A stretch of 32,857 nt of DNA from Alcaligenaceae bacterium. GTDB taxonomy: Bacteria; Pseudomonadota; Gammaproteobacteria; Burkholderiales; Burkholderiaceae_B. The stretch's first letter is position 1. Every line of letters starts with the position of its first letter. The notes under the pieces are model-generated. The model made no database searches. It was not told where the DNA came from and worked only from the letters and a program-made list of their open reading frames with translations. Location: the NCBI GenBank assembly GCA_029265795.1, contig JAJUGV010000027.1, positions 1 to 32,857 of the forward strand, in the 5' to 3' direction. Below are positions 1 to 7,767 of this stretch, one piece after another. Both the position numbers and the translations under genes were made by a program.

Positions 1-277
1 AGCCCTTGTAGTGGTGCACCATCACGCGGGCGCCGATGCGCGCCGTACGCAAATTCACCGCTCTGCCCTTGGCCACAACCACGCCACAGGGCTCGTGCCC
101 GGCGATGATCGGGCCCGGCGGTAATTTACCCTTGAACGTTCCACGGTAATTCTTAAGATCACTTCCGCATATTCCCGACGCTTTCACTTCAAGAATGACA
201 TCGTTTTCGGAAGGAGTGGGGTCAGGAAACTCCAGCAGCTCGACTGTCCGGTTCCCAGGAAGCACTGCACCTAGCAT
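1..277 (-). CDS. Zinc-dependent alcohol dehydrogenase, N-terminal part (truncated by window edge)
   Basis: The first 92 codons are visible; the rest lies left of the window. The protein reads as the GroES-like domain of a medium-chain zinc alcohol dehydrogenase. GICGSD (residues 35-40) holds the usual first catalytic-zinc cysteine (C37), and GHEPCG (60-65) holds the next zinc ligands (H61-E62). It ends in a GARVMVHHYKG stretch typical of the domain. Family members oxidise alcohols or polyols with NAD(P); the substrate cannot be told from this fragment. The start is the ATG at 277, preceded by a modest GAAGAG ribosome site. The gene is divergent from the LysR-type regulator at 383, which is therefore a candidate regulator of it. 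An inverted repeat GCCTCG...CGAGGC (290-295 / 314-319) lies just upstream. Confidence 0.85.
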   Translation of the reverse strand, partial: MLGAVLPGNRTVELLEFPDPTPSENDVILEVKASGICGSDLKNYRGTFKGKLPPGPIIAGHEPCGVVVAKGRAVNLRTARIGARVMVHHYKG

Positions 278-353
278 AGTCTCTTCACAGCCTCGTAAAA
301 GCTTACATGCTAGCGAGGCGGTGCCAGAGTAAGATTCTCTTTCTTTCCCAGGC

Positions 354-368
354 ATGCGAAAACCGCAT
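354..368. promoter_or_regulatory. Candidate LysR-type operator (T-N11-A dyad)
   Basis: ATGCG-AAAAC-CGCAT is a perfect 5-bp dyad with a 5-bp spacer. It contains the T-N11-A layout (T355, A367) of LysR-type binding sites. It lies 14 bp before the LysR-type start codon and about 77 bp before the divergent dehydrogenase start, so it could serve autoregulation and control of the dehydrogenase. Binding is inferred only. Confidence 0.45.
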
Positions 369-382
369 AGGTATTTTCCCGT

Positions 383-1288
383 ATGATCAAACTTCGGCAG
401 ATTGAATTCTTTCGCGCCGTCATGCTCCACGGCTCCATCAACCGGGCCTCACACTATCTGTGTGTCAGCCAGCCTGTGGTGAGCAGGGTGATTTCCAAAT
501 TGGAAAACGACATAGGCCTGACGCTATTTGAGAGAAAAGCGTCCCATTTAGTACCGACAAAAAATGCCTATGTGTTGAACCGCTATTGCGACGATATTTT
601 TGAGACAACGAATCGGCTCGGCTCCGTCATTAAGTCGCTGCAGGGCGAACAAGTAGAGCACCTGAAATTCTGCGCGTCGCCGGCCCTATGCAGTTCGTTC
701 ATGCCGAAACTGATCGCAAAGTTCGACAAGAACATACGCATACATTTCGAATCGTCGATGATCCGAGACATGCCTTCGAACATTGAGTCGGGCTTCTATG
801 AGTTCGGCCTGACCATCTGGCCCATACCCTCGGAAAAAGTCGACTGCATCCCCGTGGCGGATAGCGGCTTCATCTTTTTATGCCACAACTCCAATCCGCT
901 GCGCCAATTACCGCGAATACGTTTTGAACACCTGGTTGACCAGGAATTCATATTCACCAACCGAAGCATGCCGGTTGGTGAATATATAGAACGCAGATTC
1001 AATGAAATAGGGGTGAGCTGTGAAAAATATCTGGAGGTCGATCGCGCCGAAATCGTCTGCTCATTGATCAATTCCGGCCGCGGCGTCTCTATCATCAATC
1101 GGCACGGCTTCGACCAGGAACAATGGAAGAACATCACTGCCATTGAACTGGAAAAACCGATTCATGCGAACGTCTATCTGATCGTTCCCAAGTTGAGAGA
1201 CCTCAGTTCAGCCGCAGCCGCCTTCATCGACTTCTTGAAGGCGGAGTGTGCGAAGGAAAAACAGGGAACGACAGACCCTCATTCGTAA
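383..1288 (+). CDS. LysR-family transcriptional regulator
   Basis: The protein has 301 residues, the normal size for the family. The N-terminal winged helix-turn-helix covers about residues 3-62 and has the family pattern (FFRAVMLHGSINRAS, then QPVVSRVISKLE and GLTLFER). The remainder is the periplasmic-binding-like effector domain. The ATG at 383 gives the usual MIKLRQIEFF beginning; no clear Shine-Dalgarno is visible upstream. It is divergent from the zinc alcohol dehydrogenase and converges on the PaaK-like gene, whose stop codon overlaps its own by 10 bp. The natural target is the dehydrogenase gene and whatever follows it outside the window. The effector is unknown. Confidence 0.93.
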   Translation: MIKLRQIEFFRAVMLHGSINRASHYLCVSQPVVSRVISKLENDIGLTLFERKASHLVPTKNAYVLNRYCDDIFETTNRLGSVIKSLQGEQVEHLKFCASPALCSSFMPKLIAKFDKNIRIHFESSMIRDMPSNIESGFYEFGLTIWPIPSEKVDCIPVADSGFIFLCHNSNPLRQLPRIRFEHLVDQEFIFTNRSMPVGEYIERRFNEIGVSCEKYLEVDRAEIVCSLINSGRGVSIINRHGFDQEQWKNITAIELEKPIHANVYLIVPKLRDLSSAAAAFIDFLKAECAKEKQGTTDPHS

Positions 1289-2553
1289 TCGCGCACATCG
1301 TCGATCACCTTGCCATCATTGGGCAGCGTGCCCGGTGCGAGACATTCGACTTCGGCACGTAGCTTGGTGATTTCACGCACCGTACTGGCTACACGGTCGG
1401 CCAGCCCTTCGGACGCCTCGGGCACTTCTATGCGCAGCAGCATGGTGTCGCGCCCGACGGCACCGGCGACAACCAGGCGCGCCCGCAAAACGTCGGGATG
1501 TCGTGCCACCACTTGTGCCACCTGGCCGGGATGCACGAAGAGCCCGCGTACTTTGGTGGTTTGGTCGGCCCGCCCCAGCCAGCCGCGAATGCGCAGGTTG
1601 CGACGGCCGCAAGGGGATTCGCCTGGCAGGATGGCAGAGAGATCGCCTGTACCGAAACGTACCAGCGGATAATCCGGGTTCAACGTGGTTACGACCACTT
1701 CACCGACTTCGCCGTCCGGCACAGGCTGCCCCGTTCCCGGGCGTACGATTTCCAGCAGCAGATCTTCGTTGACCACCAGGCCTTCGCGTGCGCTCGTCTC
1801 GTAGGCGATCATGCCCAGATCGGCCGTGCCATATGCCTGATAACCATCAATACCGCGTTGCTGAAACCATTCTCTTAATGAAGGCGGAAAAGCCTCGCCC
1901 GAGAACAAGGCACGCTTCAACGGCGCCAGGGAGGTTCCCGTTTCATCGGCCTTTTCCAGAATGATGCGTAGAAAGCTGGGAGTGCCCGTGTAACCCGCCG
2001 GCTGCAGGTCGATCATGGCTTGCAGCTGTTGTTCCGTCTGGCCGACGCCTCCCGGGAAAACGGTGCAACCCAGCGCATGAGCGGCCGTCTCCATCATGGA
2101 GCCCGCCGGCGTGAAATGATATGAAAAGCAGTTATAGACCAGATCACCACGCCGGAAACCCGCGGCATACAACGCCCGGGCAAAGCCCCAGTAGTCGCTG
2201 CGGTGGCTCTCGGGTTCGTAGATCGGGCCGGGCGAGGCAAAGACCTTGGCCGCGTCACCCCATCCTATCGCCGAGAACCCGCCGAATACACGCTCGTTTA
2301 CGGTCTGACCATTGGTGTCGGCCTGACTGCGCTTGGCTAACTGGGCCTGCAACAGCTCGGTTTTGCGAATCACCGGTATGGCCGCCAGCGAGGCACGGTT
2401 TCGTATGTCACCCGGCTCAACTCCCTGCAATTGCTGGGCGATTGCAGGCGCCCGTTCCCTGGCGCGCCGAAGGGCATCGGGTAATCGAGAGAACAGTTCG
2501 GCTTCGCGCTCGGCGACACCGACCGCCTCGCGCTCTTCGTAGTATGTCGTCAT
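1279..2553 (-). CDS. PaaK-like AMP-binding protein (phenylacetate-CoA ligase family, atypical)
   Basis: The 424 residues match the phenylacetate-CoA ligase (PaaK) family in length and layout. The central SGEAFPPSLREWFQQRGIDG and YQAYGTADLG stretches, the VRFGTGDLS motif, the GRADQTTKVRG linker and the C-terminal NDGKVIDD, carrying the expected catalytic lysine, are all present. The usual phosphate-binding loop near residue 95 (SSGTTGKPT in PaaK) is missing: residues 91-112 read GGFSAIGWGDAAKV and onward. The protein may therefore be a diverged ligase or a non-catalytic paralog. It is the last gene of the ABC transporter operon, 11 bp after livF, which suggests a role on the imported acid. Its 3' end overlaps the convergent LysR-type gene by 10 bp. 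Confidence 0.8.
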   Translation of the reverse strand: MTTYYEEREAVGVAEREAELFSRLPDALRRARERAPAIAQQLQGVEPGDIRNRASLAAIPVIRKTELLQAQLAKRSQADTNGQTVNERVFGGFSAIGWGDAAKVFASPGPIYEPESHRSDYWGFARALYAAGFRRGDLVYNCFSYHFTPAGSMMETAAHALGCTVFPGGVGQTEQQLQAMIDLQPAGYTGTPSFLRIILEKADETGTSLAPLKRALFSGEAFPPSLREWFQQRGIDGYQAYGTADLGMIAYETSAREGLVVNEDLLLEIVRPGTGQPVPDGEVGEVVVTTLNPDYPLVRFGTGDLSAILPGESPCGRRNLRIRGWLGRADQTTKVRGLFVHPGQVAQVVARHPDVLRARLVVAGAVGRDTMLLRIEVPEASEGLADRVASTVREITKLRAEVECLAPGTLPNDGKVIDDVRDYE

Positions 2554-2564
2554 GATTCAAATCT

Positions 2565-3395
2565 CTATGCGAGCCAGCGCTTGCGCCGCCGGTAGAACTT
2601 GGTATCCCGGAAACTCTTGCGTTCGCCACTGGAGACACCCAGGTAGAATTCCTTGACGTCTTCGTTTTCTGCCAGTTCGGAAGCCTGGCCATCCATCATC
2701 ACACGACCGTTTTCCAGGATGTAGCCATAGTCGGCATACCGCAGTGCGATATTGGTATTCTGTTCCGCCAGCAGGAAGCTGACCTTTTCTCTTTGGTTGA
2801 GATCGCGCACGATCTCGAAGATTTCCTCGACGATCTGTGGGGCAAGCCCCATGGAAGGCTCGTCAAGAAGGATCATGTTGGGGTTGGCCATAAGAGCCCG
2901 ACCGATGGCGGTCATCTGCTGCTCGCCGCCTGATGTATAGCCGGCCTGGCTATTGCGACGCTGCTTAAGGCGTGGGAAATACTGATACACGCGCTCCAGG
3001 GCGGCCTGCATGTCCCCCCGGCCCAGACGGCGCGTATAGGCACCTGTCAGCAGGTTTTCTTCGACGGTAAGGTGGGCGAAACAATGCCGCCCTTCCATGA
3101 CCTGCACCACCCCACGCTTGACGAGGTCGGCCGGCGTGAGTCGATCGATGCGTTCGCCGCGCAGATCGATGGAGCCTTTTGTGACATCGCCGCGCTCTGC
3201 TTTCAACAGGTTGGACACCGCACGCAGGGTTGTGGTCTTGCCGGCACCATTGGCGCCAAGCAGCGCAACGATATGCCCTTCAGGCACGGTCAGAGAAACC
3301 CCCTTTAGAACGAGGATCACGTGGTTATAAATGACTTCGATCCCGTTGACGTTCAGAAGAATGTTGTCGTGCAGTGTCTCGACATTGGTATTCAT
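2565..3395 (-). CDS. livF: Branched-chain amino acid-type ABC transporter, ATP-binding protein (LivF-like)
   Basis: This is one of the two ATPases of a Liv-type (HAAT family) importer and acts at the inner face of the cytoplasmic membrane. From the chosen start it has 276 residues, with Walker A GANGAGKTT (47-55), Q-loop near Q98, signature TSGGEQQ (154-160), Walker B MILLDEP (174-180) and the LLAEQN segment typical of LivF. The tail after residue 250 (GERKSFRDTKFYRRRKRW) is longer and more basic than in E. coli LivF. I chose the ATG at 3395 because AGGTG lies 6 nt before it; a GTG at 3404 falls inside that ribosome site. It follows livK by 118 bp, a gap that contains a strong hairpin. Confidence 0.9.
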   Translation of the reverse strand: MNTNVETLHDNILLNVNGIEVIYNHVILVLKGVSLTVPEGHIVALLGANGAGKTTTLRAVSNLLKAERGDVTKGSIDLRGERIDRLTPADLVKRGVVQVMEGRHCFAHLTVEENLLTGAYTRRLGRGDMQAALERVYQYFPRLKQRRNSQAGYTSGGEQQMTAIGRALMANPNMILLDEPSMGLAPQIVEEIFEIVRDLNQREKVSFLLAEQNTNIALRYADYGYILENGRVMMDGQASELAENEDVKEFYLGVSSGERKSFRDTKFYRRRKRWLA

Positions 3396-3475
3396 GGATT
3401 GCACCTACTGTATGAGGCCGGATGCGCATGCCCGATTCGCTTCGCGGCCTGCATGCCGTTCGCACCCGCCGGCAC

Positions 3476-3501
3476 CCCGACAGCCCCATAGGGCTGCCGG
3501 G
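3476..3501 (-). other. Intercistronic RNA hairpin between livK and livF
   Basis: On the transcribed strand CCCGGCAGCCC, a 4-nt loop (TATG) and GGGCTGTCGGG form an 11-bp stem with one G-U pair. It starts 12 nt after the livK stop codon. No U-run follows, so it is more likely an mRNA-stabilising or attenuating element that favours the binding protein than a full terminator. Confidence 0.6.
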
Positions 3502-3513
3502 CATTGCTGACGA

Positions 3514-4845
3514 TTAACTTTCCTTTGAGCAATCACGCGGCTGAATCTTCTTCTCGGCCGCGTAACGAGCGCCGTATTCCTTCACCAGCGGGTCCACGAA
3601 GTCGCGGTTGGACTGGTACCAGTCGGAGACGATCTCGAACTTGGAGCCGTCCCACTGGATGATACGTGCCCAGTCGTCGCCCATGTGGTCTTCGCAGGAA
3701 GTGCGTACGGGACGAAGGATGTTGTCAAATCCGAGCTCCTTCAGACGCTCTTCGGTAAGGTTCAGGTTCTCGAAGCCCCAGCGCACTTGCTCGGGAGTCA
3801 TGTGCTGACCCTTGCCGAATTTCTCCTGTGCGGTGCGAATCGCTTCGACCTGCAGCATGGAAATGATCATGCCGCGGGTGTGCGCGATTGACCCAACGGT
3901 GGCCGCATTCGGGCTGGTGCCTTCACCCTTGTCATACACATATTGCTTCAGATCTTCGTGTACGCGACCGGTATCAGCGTTGTTGTGGATGGTGATGCCC
4001 TTGTAGCCCTTGGCAATGGCACCGAGGTCACGCACGTCGGTTTCGGAGGCGGCCCACCAGATGCCGTAGATCTTGTCGCGCGGATAGCCAACCGCCTGAG
4101 CCTCACGGATGGCCGTGGGAGTCATGATGCCGGCGCTCCAGAGCAAGATGTAATCCGGCCGGCGCTGACGGATCTGCAGCCAGGTGGACTTTTGTTCAAC
4201 CCCAGGTGCCGTAACCGGATAAAGCTGAAGTTCGAAGCCGTTTGCCTTGGATCGTGACTCCAGCAGGGGAATGGGCTCCTTACCGTACGGCGAGTCGTGG
4301 TAGACCAGCGCGATCTTCTTGCCCTTTAACTTATCTTCGCCACCGAGCTGCTTTGCGATGTCCTGAATCATGACATCTGCAGCGGTCCAGTAATTACCCA
4401 GCAGTGGGAAATTCCATTTGAAGACGCTGCCGTCCGCCGATTGCGACAGGCCGTAGCCAACCGTTTCGATGGGGATGCCGTCTACGATGGCCCGATCGGA
4501 TAATGCGAAGGTAATACCCGTGGACTGCGTGTCAAAACCGGACGCGCCACCACGGGTGCTCTTCATGCGCTCGTAGCATTCGACGCCACGGTCGGTCGCA
4601 TAGGCGGTTTCGCATTCTTCGTAAACGATTTTCACGCCGTTGATGCCGCCGTCGCGAGCGTTGACGAGCTTAAGATAATCCTGCTTACCATCAGCCCATG
4701 GGATACCCAGGGGCGCGAATGACCCTGTGCGGTAGGTCAGCAGAGGTATGAACTGCTCTTCGGCTGCAAAGGCGGTTGCCGTTGTGCCCACCATGGCCAC
4801 CGTGACGGATGCCACGGCCGCGGCCAGTTTGAATGAGTACTTCAT
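3514..4845 (-). CDS. ABC transporter periplasmic substrate-binding protein (LivK-like)
   Basis: The 443-residue protein starts with a clear Sec signal peptide: MKYSFK, a hydrophobic stretch, and an ATAFA-A cleavage site near residue 27. The mature part reads as a type I periplasmic binding protein of the Leu/Ile/Val-binding superfamily (LLTYRTGSFAPLGIPWADGKQDYLKLVN near the front; GKKIALVYHDSPYGKEPIPLLE in the middle). It is larger than E. coli LivK (about 370 residues), as is common for proteins that bind aromatic or other carboxylic acids. AGGAGG lies 8 nt before the ATG, the best ribosome site in the operon. The ligand is not readable from sequence; the flanking CoA ligases argue for a carboxylic acid rather than an amino acid. 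Confidence 0.9.
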   Translation of the reverse strand: MKYSFKLAAAVASVTVAMVGTTATAFAAEEQFIPLLTYRTGSFAPLGIPWADGKQDYLKLVNARDGGINGVKIVYEECETAYATDRGVECYERMKSTRGGASGFDTQSTGITFALSDRAIVDGIPIETVGYGLSQSADGSVFKWNFPLLGNYWTAADVMIQDIAKQLGGEDKLKGKKIALVYHDSPYGKEPIPLLESRSKANGFELQLYPVTAPGVEQKSTWLQIRQRRPDYILLWSAGIMTPTAIREAQAVGYPRDKIYGIWWAASETDVRDLGAIAKGYKGITIHNNADTGRVHEDLKQYVYDKGEGTSPNAATVGSIAHTRGMIISMLQVEAIRTAQEKFGKGQHMTPEQVRWGFENLNLTEERLKELGFDNILRPVRTSCEDHMGDDWARIIQWDGSKFEIVSDWYQSNRDFVDPLVKEYGARYAAEKKIQPRDCSKES

Positions 4846-4940
4846 CTCCTAGTCCTCCTGGTGTCTATGCACCGTTTATTTGGCTGCCCGGCCGAGTGAC
4901 CGGCGCCGTATTGCCAATGAATCAACGCCTTCCGACATGC

Positions 4941-6005
4941 TCAATGCGGGAACGGCCAGATCCGCATTTTTTCCTTGCCTATGCTCCACAGACGGGCCAG
5001 ACCGTGTGGTTCCACAATCAGGAAAAAGACAATGAGTGCACCAAAAACCATGTGCTCGATATGCGACGCTGTATCAACCGCCAGCGACAATCCCAACATG
5101 TGAGGGATATTGGTGAGCAGCACCGGCAGCAGCACCATGAAGGCGGCACCGAAGAAACTGCCGACGATTGACCCCAGCCCGCCGATGATCACGATGAACA
5201 GCAACTGAAGCGAACGGTTCAGGTCGAACGCCAGCGGCTCCCAGGAACCCAGATGCACATAGGCCCACAGAGCCCCCGCCACGCCAATCATGAATGAGCT
5301 GACGGCAAAGGCCGTGAGCTTGGCATAAACCGGGCGGATACCGATGACCGCCGCGGCCACGTCCATATCGCGAATAGCCATCCACTGCCTGCCTATAGCA
5401 CCGCGCACCAGGTTCTTGGCCAACACGGCGAACACCACTACAAAGCACAGCACGAATACATAACGTTGGGCAGGTGTCTGGACGGGAAGCCCGAAGAAGC
5501 TGAGCGCCGGCACCGACACGTTGCCGGACGGAGAATAATTGGTGAAGTAGGGAATGCGCAGGAATGCCCAATCAACGAAGAATTGGGCGGCCAGCGTAGT
5601 GACTGCCAGGTAGAGGCCACGGATGCGCAGGCTGGGGATACCAAACACAACGCCGACAAGCGTGGCGAATACCCCGCCCAACAAAATCTGAAATAACAGC
5701 GGCATTTCAGGTATGCGCACGCCGAAGTTCCAGGCGGCATAGGCTCCTACTGCCATGAACGCCCCCGAGCCTATCGAGATCTGCCCGCAATAGCCCACGA
5801 GGATATTGAGGCCGATTGCCGCCAAAGACAGAATCAGAAAAGGAATAAGAATGGCCTGAAGAAAATAATTGGAGGCCACGAAGGGAATCACCAGAAAGGC
5901 CACCACCAGCAGGCCGATGATGAAGGCCCGATCCTGACGGATTGGGAATATCTGTTGATCCGCCCGGTACGAACTTTTGAACTGACCGTTCTCGCGATAA
6001 TACAT
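4941..6005 (-). CDS. livM: Liv-type ABC transporter permease (LivM-like)
   Basis: An inner-membrane permease of 354 residues, with multiple hydrophobic segments from about residue 29 to 330. It carries the family stretch NILVGYCGQISIGSGAFMAVGAYAAW and the cytoplasmic loop GRQWMAIRDMDVAAAVIGI that docks to the ATPases. GGLGSIVGSFFGA is also typical of LivM. The N-terminal 28 residues are polar. The gene follows livH by 23 bp and precedes livK by 95 bp. Only a weak ribosome site (TTGGAT) is seen before the ATG. Confidence in the family is high; the substrate is unknown. Confidence 0.92.
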   Translation of the reverse strand: MYYRENGQFKSSYRADQQIFPIRQDRAFIIGLLVVAFLVIPFVASNYFLQAILIPFLILSLAAIGLNILVGYCGQISIGSGAFMAVGAYAAWNFGVRIPEMPLLFQILLGGVFATLVGVVFGIPSLRIRGLYLAVTTLAAQFFVDWAFLRIPYFTNYSPSGNVSVPALSFFGLPVQTPAQRYVFVLCFVVVFAVLAKNLVRGAIGRQWMAIRDMDVAAAVIGIRPVYAKLTAFAVSSFMIGVAGALWAYVHLGSWEPLAFDLNRSLQLLFIVIIGGLGSIVGSFFGAAFMVLLPVLLTNIPHMLGLSLAVDTASHIEHMVFGALIVFFLIVEPHGLARLWSIGKEKMRIWPFPH

Positions 6006-6028
6006 AGCGTCTATCCAAATTGAATTCG

Positions 6029-6958
6029 TTACACCCGATCGATGATCTTTTCACCGAACAGGCCCTGGGGACGGAACAGCAGGAAGACCAGCGCCAGAAC
6101 ATAGGCAAACCAGATTTCGATACCGCCACCGACGAATGGCCCTAAGTACACTTCTGAGAGCTTTTCGCCCACACCGATAATGAGTCCACCAATAATGGCC
6201 CCCGGCACGGAGGTCAGACCGCCGAGAATCACGACCGGCAAGGCCCGTAGTGCAGCGGTGGAAAGGGTGAACTGCACCCCGTACTTCGAACCCCACACGA
6301 TGCCCGCCACCAGCGCTACCAGGCCGGCAACCGTCCAGACAACCACCCAGATGCGATTGAGCGGAATGCCGATCGATTGTGCCGCCTGGTGATCGTCGGC
6401 CACTGCACGCAGCGCCCGGCCGACCGCGGTGTATTGGAAGAAGAACGCCAGCGCCGCTACTAGAACGGCAGCCACGAGCGCCGCCGTGAGGTCTTCCATG
6501 CTGATTAGCACGCCGCCTTCGAAGGTGGACTCAAACAGGAAGACCGGATCCTTCGGCATGCCGACATCGATGGAATACACGCTGCTGCCAAACAGAGTCT
6601 GGCCAATACCGTCTAGGAAATAGGCAATGCCGATGGTGGCCATCAGCAACGTCGTGCCTTCTTGGTTAACCAGGTAGCGCAAGACGTAGCGTTCGATCAC
6701 TACGGCGATGAACCACATGAAGACGGCGCAGATGATGAAGGCGAGGACGTTGCCCAACAGCTTGCTTTCAATACCGAGCCAATCGGGTATCCATTCAGAA
6801 AACCTGGCCATTGCAAGGGCGGCCACCAGAACCATGGCTCCCTGCGCAAAGTTGAATACACCCGAGGCTTTGAAGATCAGCACGAAGCCCAGGGCGACCA
6901 ACGCGTAAAGCATGCCTGACATCAGACCGCCGAATACGGTTTCAAGAAAAAAGCCCAT
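6029..6958 (-). CDS. livH: Liv-type ABC transporter permease (LivH-like)
   Basis: An inner-membrane permease of 309 residues, the usual LivH size. It begins MGFFLETVFGGLMSGMLYALVALG and continues with KASGVFNFAQGAMVLVAA, both family hallmarks. The docking loop GRALRAVADDHQAAQSIGI and the GGLTSVPGAIIGG segment follow. I chose the ATG at 6958 because GAGG lies 9 nt upstream and the protein then starts as LivH proteins do. A GTG at 6973 overlapping the livG stop would add five residues and is less likely. It pairs with the LivM-like permease to form the channel. Confidence 0.92.
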   Translation of the reverse strand: MGFFLETVFGGLMSGMLYALVALGFVLIFKASGVFNFAQGAMVLVAALAMARFSEWIPDWLGIESKLLGNVLAFIICAVFMWFIAVVIERYVLRYLVNQEGTTLLMATIGIAYFLDGIGQTLFGSSVYSIDVGMPKDPVFLFESTFEGGVLISMEDLTAALVAAVLVAALAFFFQYTAVGRALRAVADDHQAAQSIGIPLNRIWVVVWTVAGLVALVAGIVWGSKYGVQFTLSTAALRALPVVILGGLTSVPGAIIGGLIIGVGEKLSEVYLGPFVGGGIEIWFAYVLALVFLLFRPQGLFGEKIIDRV

Positions 6959-6969
6959 GTCTGCTGCCC

Positions 6970-7764
6970 TCACTCGCCAGCGCCGAGATAGGCGCGAATT
7001 ACTTCAGGGTTGTTGCGTACGTCGTCGGGAGTGCCGTCGCCGATCTTCTTGCCGTAATCGAGCACAACCACACGATCAGAGATATCCATGACCACGCCCA
7101 TGTCGTGCTCGATAAGCACGATCGTGGTGCCGTACTCGTCATTGACATCAAGGATGAAGCGGCTCATGTCCTGCTTTTCCTCGATGTTCATGCCCGCCAT
7201 AGGCTCATCAAGCAACAGAATGCGCGGCTCCATGGCCAATGCCCGGCCAAGGTCAACCCGCTTCTGCAACCCATAGGGGAGCCGGCCCACCGGCACCTTC
7301 CGGTAAGCCTGAATCTCAAGAAAGTCGATAATGTTCTCGACAAACTCGCGATGGCGGATTTCTTCGCGCTCGGCACTGCCCAGACGGAAAGCCTGGGCCA
7401 ACACACCGCTCTTCATGCGCAGATTGCGTCCCGTCATAATGTTGTCCAGCACGCTCATCCCCTTAAACAGGGCGAGATTCTGGAATGTGCGGGCCACACC
7501 CGCCTCTGCAGCACGACGCGGGTTCATGCGACTGAATTGCTTGCCATCCAGGGAGATAGTGCCTTCTTGCGGCGTATATACCCCGTTGATTACGTTGAGC
7601 ATGGAGCTCTTGCCGGCCCCGTTGGGACCAATGATGGCGCGGATTTCGTGCTCGCGCACATCGAAGGAAATGTCGGTCAGGGCTTTGACGCCACCGAAAG
7701 CAAGCGAAATATTCCTGAGATCGAGGATGACTTCCCCGATTCTCTGTTCACGACTGGGAATCAT
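6970..7764 (-). CDS. livG: Liv-type ABC transporter ATP-binding protein (LivG-like)
   Basis: The second ATPase of the importer, with 264 residues. Walker A GPNGAGKSS is at 46-54, the Q-loop follows ARTFQN (91-96), Walker B is ILLLDEP (182-188) and the switch histidine is in VLIEHDM. The ABC signature is the relaxed LPYGLQKRVDLGRAL form (162-176) normal for LivG proteins rather than LSGGQ. The start at 7764 is 3 bp after the upstream ligase stop codon, so translation is probably coupled. The region carrying the LivH start overlaps its stop. Confidence 0.93.
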   Translation of the reverse strand: MIPSREQRIGEVILDLRNISLAFGGVKALTDISFDVREHEIRAIIGPNGAGKSSMLNVINGVYTPQEGTISLDGKQFSRMNPRRAAEAGVARTFQNLALFKGMSVLDNIMTGRNLRMKSGVLAQAFRLGSAEREEIRHREFVENIIDFLEIQAYRKVPVGRLPYGLQKRVDLGRALAMEPRILLLDEPMAGMNIEEKQDMSRFILDVNDEYGTTIVLIEHDMGVVMDISDRVVVLDYGKKIGDGTPDDVRNNPEVIRAYLGAGE

Positions 7765-7767
7765 GGG

